A DNA stretch of 39,808 nucleotides, from positions 1 through 39,808 of the forward strand of contig DGHJ01000072.1 of the NCBI GenBank assembly GCA_002392625.1, written 5' to 3'. The position numbers and the translations under genes are program-made. How positions within the stretch are numbered: position 1 is the stretch's first letter; every line of letters starts with the position of its first letter. The DNA comes from Oscillospiraceae bacterium UBA3851. GTDB lineage: Bacteria; Bacillota; Clostridia; Oscillospirales; Oscillospiraceae. Under the pieces are notes generated by a model. It was given only the letters and a program-made list of their open reading frames with translations. It had not been told where the DNA came from and made no database searches. Below are positions 13,466 through 19,443 of this stretch, piece after piece.

Positions 13466-13507
13466 AAAAAATGAGTGGCTGCCTTGTTGGCAGCCACTCA
13501 TATTTTT
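13466..13507. terminator. Bidirectional terminator at the phage right end
   Basis: A 12-bp perfect stem TGAGTGGCTGCC / GGCAGCCACTCA with loop TTGTT is flanked by A6 on the left and ATTTTT on the right. It ends the repressor transcript and insulates the prophage from host transcription. Confidence 0.9.
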
Positions 13508-13534
13508 ACGATCCTTGTAATCAAGATCGGCAAC

Positions 13535-13557
13535 AATTTTTATTTTGTTGAATTTTG
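13535..13557. repeat. Right attachment site core
   Basis: Twenty-three bases identical to 5111-5133. The right arm ATTTTGTTGAA (13542-13552) is intact, but the left arm is changed compared with the left site. Homology continues weakly for about 90 bases on the right of both copies (for example ATTTGAAAAGT at about 5197 and 13622). Confidence 0.7.
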
Positions 13558-13990
13558 CATGTACCTCGCAACTCCTCCTCTCCGCTGGATTTTGATGGAT
13601 TGATTATAGCACATGGCGGCATATTTGAAAAGTCTTTTCTATGGCTGCGTCTACCGTTACCGTCTACTGCAAAACTCAACAAAATAGCGGTTGTTGTTCA
13701 ATTTGAATTTTTCAAGGTGTTCCCACGAGAACAACAGCGGCCGTAGCTCCTGCTGCTCATCGGAAACTGCCTATGAAGAAACCGTTACCCCAGCGTGTGA
13801 GCCTGATCGCTCTCACACGCCGGGGTGTTTTTACTGCGGCTGATTCCCTATCTCTGACCGGGGGTCTCCCCTGCAAATGGCCATTTCGCCGTTGACGGAT
13901 GGAAACAGCTCATCCATTCAACAGCTTCCTGTGTATTTCATGAAATACACTATCCTGCACATAATAATGCTCTAAGGAGCGTGAGGATTT
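13558..13990. other. Intergenic region between prophage and radA locus
   Basis: No gene is supported in these 433 bases. They hold the diverged continuation of the attachment-site repeat, a possible further degenerate arm pair (CTCAACAAAAT ... TTGTTGTTCAA at about 13675-13702), and one terminator at 13787-13832. A minus-strand ORF at 13910-14146 has poor composition and no ribosome binding site. Confidence 0.6.
13787..13832. terminator. Terminator hairpin
   Basis: ACCCC and GCGTGTGAG pair with CTCACACGC and GGGGT, with one internal mismatch and a 10-base loop, followed by GTTTTT on the plus strand. Confidence 0.8.
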
Positions 13991-14188
13991 TTGATTTTCA
14001 TTCCCTGTACGGATAGCTGCCGCTATCAAAAAGACGGCATGTGTACGCTGGACCACTGCGCTGCGCCGGGTCAGCCAAGTCAAAAGCATCCCTGCGTACA
14101 CTATTTGCCCCTCAGCTCTTCGCCAGCAGCTGCAGCGCCTGGGCAATATTCTGCACCGGCAGCAGCGTCAGATGAGACATCTCCTTGA
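13991..14188 (+). CDS. Small Cys-rich protein, convergent with radA
   Basis: A 65-codon TTG-start ORF preceded by GGAG and GAGG. The first 40 residues (IPCTDSCRYQKDGMCTLDHC and then PCVHYLPLS) carry five or six Cys in a C-x3-C-x-Y-Q-x2-G-x-C-x-L pattern that I recall from short conserved proteins of Oscillospiraceae. It probably binds a metal. The last 25 codons overlap the radA 3' end on the other strand and look unconserved. Confidence 0.6.
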   Translation: MIFIPCTDSCRYQKDGMCTLDHCAAPGQPSQKHPCVHYLPLSSSPAAAAPGQYSAPAAASDETSP

Positions 14189-15473
14189 TCTCCCGAACAC
14201 GGTTGGCCGGGACGATGCATTTCGTGAAGCCAAGACGGTGGATCTCCGACAGGCGCTGCTCCAAATGGCTGATGCTGCGCACCTCGCCGGAGAGTCCTAC
14301 CTCCCCGATAGCAGCCATATCGTCCGGAACAGGCTTGTCCAGATAGCTGGAGGCAATGGCCACAACCGCAGCCAGATCGGCGGCAGGTTCCTCCAGCGTC
14401 AATCCGCCTATGATATTGAGATAGGCGTCACACTGGGACACCTTCAGGCTGCCCCGCTTCTCCAGCACCGCCAGCAGCATGGAAGCTCGATTAAAATCAA
14501 AGCCGTTGCTGCTGCGAAGCGGACGGCCCCCGCTGGCCGGTGCGATCAGCGCCTGGATCTCCGCCAGGATTGGCCGGGCGCCCTCCATGACGCAGGTGAC
14601 GCAGGTGCCGGGCGCGTCCTTTGGGCGGCCGGACAGCAGCATCTCCGAGGGATTCTCCACCTCCTTGAGGCCTTGATCCAGCATCTCAAAGACGCCGATC
14701 TCGTTGGTGGCGCCGAATCGGTTCTTGGCCGCACGCAGAATTCGATAGGACATGTGCTGGTCCCCCTCAAAGTACAGCACGCAGTCCACCATGTGCTCCA
14801 GCACCTTGGGACCTGCAATGGAGCCCTCCTTGTTCACGTGTCCGATGACGAAAACCGTGGTTCCCTGTCCCTTTGCCAGGTGCATCAAAGCCATGGTGCA
14901 GTCCTTCACCTGCCCTACCCCGCCGGCCGGCGAGTCAAGCTCCTCATTATATAGCGTCTGGATAGAGTCAACGATCAGCACATCCGGATTCTCCTGCTCA
15001 ACGCAGGCCATTAGGTCACCCAAACAGGTCTCAGACAGGACAAACAAATTTTCATTCTCCACATGCAGCCGCTGAGCGCGCATTTTCAACTGATGAGTGG
15101 ACTCTTCACCGGATACATATAACACTTTTGCAAACTCGCCCAGACGCTTGCAGATCTGCAGCATCAGCGTGGATTTACCGATGCCGGGAGCGCCGCCCAC
15201 CAGAACCAGCGAACCCTTTACGGCTCCGCCACCCAGCACGCGGTCTAGCTCACCCATGCCTGTAGAAAAACGGATTTCATCTGAAGTATCAAGCTCTGTA
15301 ATGCGATTTGCCTTTACGGCTTTAACGGATGCAGAGCGTCCGCTTCCTTTGGAGGCACGCTCCGCCGCCTGCTCCACCATGGAGTTCCACGCCCCGCAGG
15401 CTGGGCAGCGTCCCGCCCACTTGGGACTCTCGTTGCCGCACTCCGTGCAGAAAAAAACAGATTTAGCCTTCAT
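14112..15473 (-). CDS. radA: DNA repair protein RadA (Sms)
   Basis: A 453-residue RadA/Sms protein, a RecA-like ATPase that helps process recombination intermediates by branch migration. In order: a C4 zinc finger (C9, C12, C23, C26), Walker A GGAPGIGKST (93-102), Walker B VLIVDSIQT (about 165-173), the RadA-specific KNRFG motif (250-254), and a C-terminal Lon-like domain with the typical SGGRPLRSSNGFDFNRASML. Length is normal. Its ATG overlaps the cwlD stop (ATGAAGGCTAA), so the two are translationally coupled. Confidence 0.96.
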   Translation of the reverse strand: MKAKSVFFCTECGNESPKWAGRCPACGAWNSMVEQAAERASKGSGRSASVKAVKANRITELDTSDEIRFSTGMGELDRVLGGGAVKGSLVLVGGAPGIGKSTLMLQICKRLGEFAKVLYVSGEESTHQLKMRAQRLHVENENLFVLSETCLGDLMACVEQENPDVLIVDSIQTLYNEELDSPAGGVGQVKDCTMALMHLAKGQGTTVFVIGHVNKEGSIAGPKVLEHMVDCVLYFEGDQHMSYRILRAAKNRFGATNEIGVFEMLDQGLKEVENPSEMLLSGRPKDAPGTCVTCVMEGARPILAEIQALIAPASGGRPLRSSNGFDFNRASMLLAVLEKRGSLKVSQCDAYLNIIGGLTLEEPAADLAAVVAIASSYLDKPVPDDMAAIGEVGLSGEVRSISHLEQRLSEIHRLGFTKCIVPANRVREIKEMSHLTLLPVQNIAQALQLLAKS

Positions 15474-16164
15474 TGGTCATTCCTCTCTGATTGGTGCAAA
15501 ATTGCCCGTACCCGGCGGCGATGGCAACGGCCAGCAGACATTGATAGGGGGATTCCTGGAGATGCTTGCTCTCCTCAGGGTTGCTCATAAAGCCGCACTC
15601 CACCAGAACGGCAGGATGGCGGGATTCTTTCATCAGGTAAATGCTTCCGTCGATCGGCGTCACGGGCCGGTCTTCCCCGTTAACCGCCCGATTCATGGCG
15701 GCCTGTATGACCGTACCGGCCTGCAGGGCAGTAACGACGCCGTTGTAGAATACCTTGGCTCCGTGGACCTTTGGGTGTCCTGGCAGACTGTTTTGGTGGA
15801 TGCTGATGACAAAGGCGGACTCCTGGTCGTTGATCATCGCAACGCGGTTCCTGAGATCCGAAACCTTCTTTTCCCGCAGTGTCGCGGCATCCGGGGAATA
15901 GACAGCTTCCTCCCCCTCCCTTGTCAGCTTGACGCTGCAGCCCATGAACGTCAGCAGGTCAGCCAGGCGACGGGTGATCTGTAGATTGATTCCGCTCTCC
16001 GGTACGCCGTCGGCGGATACGGCGCCGCCGTCCTCTCCGCCGTGTCCGGCATCCAGGATCACCACAGCGTCACGCTGGGCCGCCAGCACCGGGACTGGCA
16101 CACAAAAAGCGGGCATTATCAAGACAGTCAGCAAAACAGATAACAATTTCATCCGAAAGCGCAT
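15463..16164 (-). CDS. cwlD: N-acetylmuramoyl-L-alanine amidase CwlD-like
   Basis: A 233-residue Amidase_3 enzyme. The start at 16164 is chosen because GGGAGGGAG lies 5 bases upstream and the product begins with a signal peptide (MRFRMKLLSVLLTVLIMPAF). Zinc ligands and catalytic residues are recognisable: His in ILDAGHGGEDGGA, Glu in VPESGINLQI, His in FVISIHQNS, and catalytic Glu in VLVECGFMSN. CwlD removes peptide side chains to form muramic lactam in spore cortex; the assignment to CwlD rather than another Amidase_3 rests on size and on the link with radA and a spore coat gene. It ends overlapping radA. Confidence 0.85.
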   Translation of the reverse strand: MRFRMKLLSVLLTVLIMPAFCVPVPVLAAQRDAVVILDAGHGGEDGGAVSADGVPESGINLQITRRLADLLTFMGCSVKLTREGEEAVYSPDAATLREKKVSDLRNRVAMINDQESAFVISIHQNSLPGHPKVHGAKVFYNGVVTALQAGTVIQAAMNRAVNGEDRPVTPIDGSIYLMKESRHPAVLVECGFMSNPEESKHLQESPYQCLLAVAIAAGYGQFCTNQRGMTNEG

Positions 16165-16241
16165 CAAGGCTCCCTCCCTCCGGGTCAGCCTATGCCGCGC
16201 TACTGCCAACTATGATTATAACACACAGCGCGGGAAAAAGA

Positions 16242-16271
16242 AAAGACCTCCGATGGATTTCGGAGGTCTTT
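16242..16271. terminator. Terminator between cotJC remnant and cwlD
   Basis: A 12-bp stem AAAGACCTCCGA / TCGGAGGTCTTT with a 6-base loop has T-runs on both strands. It terminates the cotJC transcript on the minus strand. Confidence 0.88.
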
Positions 16272-16279
16272 TTGCCGAA

Positions 16280-16801
16280 TCAGCAGTCGAAGGACGGATT
16301 GATAAAGTAGATATTCTTCTGATCCATCCGCTCCTTGGCCAGGCGAAGGCCCTCGCCGAAGCGCTGGAAGTGGACGATCTCACGTGCCCGCAGGAATTTG
16401 ATCGCGTCATTCACGTCCGGGTCGTCACTGAGCCGCAGGATGTTGTCGTAGGTAACGCGGGCCTTCTGCTCCGCCGCAAGGTCCTCCGTCAGGTCGGCAA
16501 TCACATCACCTTTCACCTGCATGGAGGCCGCGCTCCAGGGAAAACCGGAGGCTGCCGTGGGATAGACGCCGGTGGTGTGATCTACAAAGTAGGCATCAAA
16601 TCCGGCGGTGCGAATGTCGTCCTCGGTCAGGTTCCTGGTCAGCTGATGGACGATGGCGCCGATCATCTCCAGATGGCCCAGCTCCTCCGTGCCGATGTCG
16701 GTCAACAAGCCCTTCAGCTCGGCGTAGGGCATGGAATAGCGCTGGCTCAGATAGCGCAGCGACGCGCCCAGCTCCCCGTCAGGCCCGCCGTATTCCAATA
16801 A
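16280..16801 (-). pseudogene. cotJC: CotJC-like spore coat gene, 5' end displaced by prophage
   Basis: About 173 residues match the CotJC/manganese-catalase-like spore coat family: EYGGPDGELGASLRYLSQRY, DIGTEELGHLEMIGAIVHQL (the conserved E-x-x-H metal site), AEQKARVTYDNIL and AREIVHFQRFGE. Intact members carry about 25-35 more N-terminal residues before the YGGPDGEL segment. Here the frame runs upstream into a phage terminator and endolysin tail (PADKPGPFCRL is read from hairpin DNA), so the real N-terminus has been separated by prophage insertion near 16797. The missing 5' part is expected at the far prophage end. Precise excision would restore the gene. Confidence 0.8.
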
Positions 16802-16802
16802 C

Positions 16803-16843
16803 CTGCAAAAAGGTCCCGGCTTATCTGCCGGGACCTTTTGCAG
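16803..16843. terminator. Bidirectional terminator at the prophage edge
   Basis: A very strong stem CTGCAAAA(A)GGTCCCGGC / GCCGGGACCTTTTGCAG has a 6-base loop and A- and T-runs on both sides. It follows the endolysin stop and abuts cotJC, insulating phage and host. Confidence 0.92.
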
Positions 16844-16851
16844 TCTGGTAT

Positions 16852-17613
16852 TCACCTCAGCAGCTTGCTCCACGTCTGCACACCCACGACGCCGTCAGCG
16901 GTGAGCTTGCGGGACTTTTGGTACGCCTTAACTGCAGCATCGGTTTTTGCGCCGAAGTTTCCGTCCTCGGCGAGGCTGGCACGGTTGTACTTGTTCAGCA
17001 GGATCTGCAGGGTCTTGACGTGTCCGCCGTTGACGCCCTTGCGCAGCACCGGGAGCTGCACCCATGCCGTAGCAGCCTGCACCGGCTCCGGCTCGGCCAG
17101 CTTGGCAAAGTCCGGAGTAATAAAGCCCCGGATGTAGCGGCCGTTGACGGCCAGGGATCGGCGGCCCACGTAGTTGCCGGGGGTCATGTTGCCCTCGATG
17201 ATGGTCATGGCGTTGCCCTCGACGCGCTCCACCATGCCCACATGATCGGGCACGCCCTTGTTGTCGGTGGTAGCGTAGTCCTTGCCGTCCTGCCAGTCGT
17301 AGATCACGGCGTCGCCCGGCTTGGGGACGTAGGCGTCATCCTCCACCCAGATGCCCTTGGCCTTGGCCAGCTCGATCATCCTGCTGCAGCTGCACTCGAT
17401 CACGGCCACGCTGTCCACGCCCGCCTTGATCCACGCAGCGCTGACGGTGGTGGCGCAGTAGGCGTCGCCTACCTGCACCGCATAGCTACGGGGCAGGGGT
17501 TTGTATGCGTTGTATGTGGCCAGGATGTTGGCGTGCTTGGCGTCGCCCCGCTTGCCGCCAACCCAGGCGGCCATGATGTCCACCACAAACTGGCGCAGCT
17601 TAGTTTCGGTCAT
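16852..17613 (-). CDS. Endolysin: CHAP domain plus peptidoglycan-binding domain
   Basis: A 253-residue lysis enzyme. The N-terminal CHAP-like amidase/endopeptidase domain has catalytic Cys in GDAYCATTVSAAW (C53) and His in VPDHVGMVE (H124), with the usual KPGDAVIYDW segment between. The C-terminal PG_binding_1 domain (about 190-253) shows GHVKTLQILLN, DGNFGAKTDAAVKAYQ and DGVVGVQTWSKLL. It cleaves host peptidoglycan at the end of infection. There is no signal peptide, so release depends on the adjacent holin, whose 3' end it overlaps by 14 bases. Confidence 0.92.
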   Translation of the reverse strand: MTETKLRQFVVDIMAAWVGGKRGDAKHANILATYNAYKPLPRSYAVQVGDAYCATTVSAAWIKAGVDSVAVIECSCSRMIELAKAKGIWVEDDAYVPKPGDAVIYDWQDGKDYATTDNKGVPDHVGMVERVEGNAMTIIEGNMTPGNYVGRRSLAVNGRYIRGFITPDFAKLAEPEPVQAATAWVQLPVLRKGVNGGHVKTLQILLNKYNRASLAEDGNFGAKTDAAVKAYQKSRKLTADGVVGVQTWSKLLR

Positions 17614-18085
17614 CGGTGTGTGCCTCCTTTTCGTCGTCGGACGCTCCAGCCTTGGCTTCTACCGTGCCCTTGACGTGGCCCAGCAGCTTCGTGAGCCACG
17701 CCGGGACCGGGCCGCCGGCCGCTGCCACATTCTCCAGAATGCTGATAAGCTCGTTGACGATCAGCCACACCGTGACGATGGCCGCCAGCAAAAACGGCAG
17801 CTTGTAGGCTACGCCGATGCTCTGCAGGCCGTCTGAGATCAACCAATCCATGATGCCGGCCACCACCACAATGACGATGTAGCTCACCTTTTTGATGATG
17901 CCTCGCACGCCGATCCGGCTGGATAGCTCGCCCTTGATCCAGGCTTTGACCATGCCGGTGACATAGTCCAGGATCATCACCAGCACCAGCACGATCAGCG
18001 GGATCAGCAGCCGCAGAAAGTAGCTGCTCAATGCGCCCAGTGCCACTGCAAGCACGGCGGGCACAGTGTTATACTCAGTTTTCAT
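17600..18085 (-). CDS. Holin (phage_holin_4/TcdE-type)
   Basis: A 161-residue membrane protein; start 18085 has GAGGAGAG 6 bases upstream. It has an N-terminal membrane helix (VLAVALGALSSYFL), a second (LIPLIVLVLVMILDYVTGM), a third (VSYIVIVVVAGIMDWLI) and a fourth (LPFLLAAIVTVWLIVNELIS), and ends in a charged tail (DDEKEAHTDDRN). The LDYVTGM..A and ISILEN phrases are typical of this holin family. It forms the membrane lesion that lets the endolysin reach the wall. Confidence 0.88.
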   Translation of the reverse strand: MKTEYNTVPAVLAVALGALSSYFLRLLIPLIVLVLVMILDYVTGMVKAWIKGELSSRIGVRGIIKKVSYIVIVVVAGIMDWLISDGLQSIGVAYKLPFLLAAIVTVWLIVNELISILENVAAAGGPVPAWLTKLLGHVKGTVEAKAGASDDEKEAHTDDRN

Positions 18086-18102
18086 CTTTTGCTCTCCTCT
18101 CC

Positions 18103-18267
18103 TCACTCCGCAGTCACGCCGTAGCGCGCCAGCAGCTCGGCGATCTCCGGGTTTTTCAGCAGCTTATTGCGCTGGCCCTTGTTGGTGTTGTCCCAGATCA
18201 GCTGCAGTGCCTCGCGGGTCACCGCCACATGGGCCTCCACGGCGGCGGTCAGGTCGATCTTCCTCAT
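18103..18267 (-). CDS. Small conserved phage protein before the holin
   Basis: A 54-residue helical protein (MRKIDLTAAVEAHVAVTREA at the start, then DNTNKGQRNKLLKNPEIAEL). I recall short proteins with an NKGQRxKLLK phrase beside phage tail-fibre and holin genes of Clostridia. Function is unknown. Its start overlaps the previous stop (ATGA) and GGAGG precedes it. It is shorter than usual ORF cut-offs. Confidence 0.7.
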   Translation of the reverse strand: MRKIDLTAAVEAHVAVTREALQLIWDNTNKGQRNKLLKNPEIAELLARYGVTAE

Positions 18268-18521
18268 ACCTCCACCCCCAGTCGGCTCAGTGCCTCCTCG
18301 TAGTCGGCGGCGTCGGCGGCAATGTCCTCGTCCTCCGGCGCAGGTCGCATGGCATAGGCAAAGCCGTTTTCGGTTTCCACCACGCCGTATCCGGCTTCGG
18401 CGGCGCGGTACATCTCTGCGATGGTATCATGCTCGGTCTTCGTGCTGTTGCCGCCCTCATCGGCGTTAAGCGTGGACACGCTGACGAAACCGTTCTCATC
18501 GGTCATCTTGAAGTAAACCAT
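18264..18521 (-). CDS. Small phage protein, unknown function
   Basis: An 85-residue acidic protein beginning MVYFKMTDENGFVSVSTLN, with a beta-rich start and an acidic helical end (EDEDIAADAADYEEALSRLG). No named family. It overlaps both neighbours by a few bases, which supports translation as part of the late operon; it probably accompanies the tail protein upstream. Confidence 0.65.
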   Translation of the reverse strand: MVYFKMTDENGFVSVSTLNADEGGNSTKTEHDTIAEMYRAAEAGYGVVETENGFAYAMRPAPEDEDIAADAADYEEALSRLGVEV

Positions 18522-19177
18522 CACGGCACCTCCACGATGTCGGTTTGGGGCGTGCTACCGAAGTACAACAGCTCCCAGTTATAGGTCATGCCGGACACCC
18601 ATTGAAAAGATGAATCACGCACATTAACATTCAGCGCAAAGCCGGAACTGCTTCGTGTGATGCGGTTATAACCTGTGTTGCCTTGAATTTTGATACCGAC
18701 AGAGGAAAGTCGCACATATGTAAAACACTCCGTCGATTGCCTTGCCTGTACAGTAGTGATTGTCCCACCGTTGTTGACATTGATATATCTGTTTGTGTTT
18801 TGTGCTTCTGTTCCGTCTGTGGACAGGTCAAAATAGTCCGGTCTGTGCATGAGGAAAAACATACCGGCGGCCTTGTACACAGCATCGTTGACAAATTCCG
18901 TCCCGTCATCGACCCATGCCCGGAACAGAAAGTCCGTCTGCGGCATCTTCCTGCCCAGCGGGATGTCGATGTTATCAGAGCCGTTCCCCGTGAACGTGCC
19001 GCTGGCGATCAGCTGCGCGCCGGTTGGTGCATTCACCGTCACACTGCTGTACCCGTCCGCATTGTCAGAAGATGCGGCATAGGTTCCGTTTTCTGTGACG
19101 GTCTTGGTGATCAGCGTTCCGCCGCCAGAGCCACCGCGCCGTGCCTTTGTGGCGAATAGATATTCCAGATCGTTCAT
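18521..19177 (-). CDS. Phage tail/fibre-like protein
   Basis: A 218-residue protein starting at MNDLEYLFATKARRGGSGGG with AAGGAGG upstream. The segment TVTENGTYAASSDNADGYSS is a phrase common in Clostridia phage and surface proteins before a beta domain. The remainder is beta-rich with many aromatic and Asn residues, compatible with a receptor- or carbohydrate-binding lectin-like domain. The open frame continues upstream to 19840 but that part is a shadow of the next genes. Confidence 0.6.
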   Translation of the reverse strand: MNDLEYLFATKARRGGSGGGTLITKTVTENGTYAASSDNADGYSSVTVNAPTGAQLIASGTFTGNGSDNIDIPLGRKMPQTDFLFRAWVDDGTEFVNDAVYKAAGMFFLMHRPDYFDLSTDGTEAQNTNRYINVNNGGTITTVQARQSTECFTYVRLSSVGIKIQGNTGYNRITRSSSGFALNVNVRDSSFQWVSGMTYNWELLYFGSTPQTDIVEVP

Positions 19178-19188
19178 GCGCCGCCTCC

Positions 19189-19407
19189 TTACTTGAACGT
19201 CCCGCCGTCCTGATAGAGGACCTTGTCCCCGGTCGGCGTCCACAGGGTGCTGCCGGCTGCCAGCACGTCGTCCGCGTTCAGGCCGGGCACGTCCGCGCCG
19301 GTCAGCTCCAGCGACGCCGGCTCCGGATCTGCCACCAGGTGGACGCGCTTGACGATGCTGCCGTCGGGCTTGATGACGGTGCTGCTGTCGATCATTGTGA
19401 TTGCCAT
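19189..19407 (-). CDS. Small phage structural-type protein
   Basis: A 72-residue protein (MAITMIDSSTVIKPDGSIVK at the start) ending in TPTGDKVLYQDGGTFK. GAGAGG lies just upstream. It looks like a short beta-rich accessory of fibre or baseplate genes; no family is recognised. Confidence 0.6.
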   Translation of the reverse strand: MAITMIDSSTVIKPDGSIVKRVHLVADPEPASLELTGADVPGLNADDVLAAGSTLWTPTGDKVLYQDGGTFK

Positions 19408-19443
19408 GTTGTTTTCCTCTCTTTCTCCCCTGTTTGCAGAGGG

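Larger units (their letters stand above)
5111..13557 (-). mobile_element. Complete inovirus (filamentous phage) prophage, about 8.42 kb
   Basis: The repeat-to-repeat distance is 8,424 bases, inside the usual size of filamentous phage genomes. The content in transcription order is diagnostic: Rep_trans replication initiator, short hydrophobic coat-like protein with basic tail, several 40-100 residue membrane proteins, a secreted and C-terminally anchored adsorption protein, and a Zot/pI ATPase with an N-terminal membrane segment and Walker motifs. A repressor gene is divergent at the right end. There is no integrase, capsid, terminase or lysis gene. It lies between the host recombinase and radA loci. 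All genes have intact frames and good ribosome binding sites, so the element may be active. Confidence 0.88.

Noticed and set aside
13910..14146. Minus-strand 78-codon ORF between prophage and radA
   Set aside because: No ribosome binding site, poor composition, and the plus strand has a better Cys-rich ORF over part of it.
16280..16873. Complete cotJC-type gene starting at 16873
   Set aside because: The first 24 codons are read from the phage terminator and the endolysin end; they do not resemble the family N-terminus.
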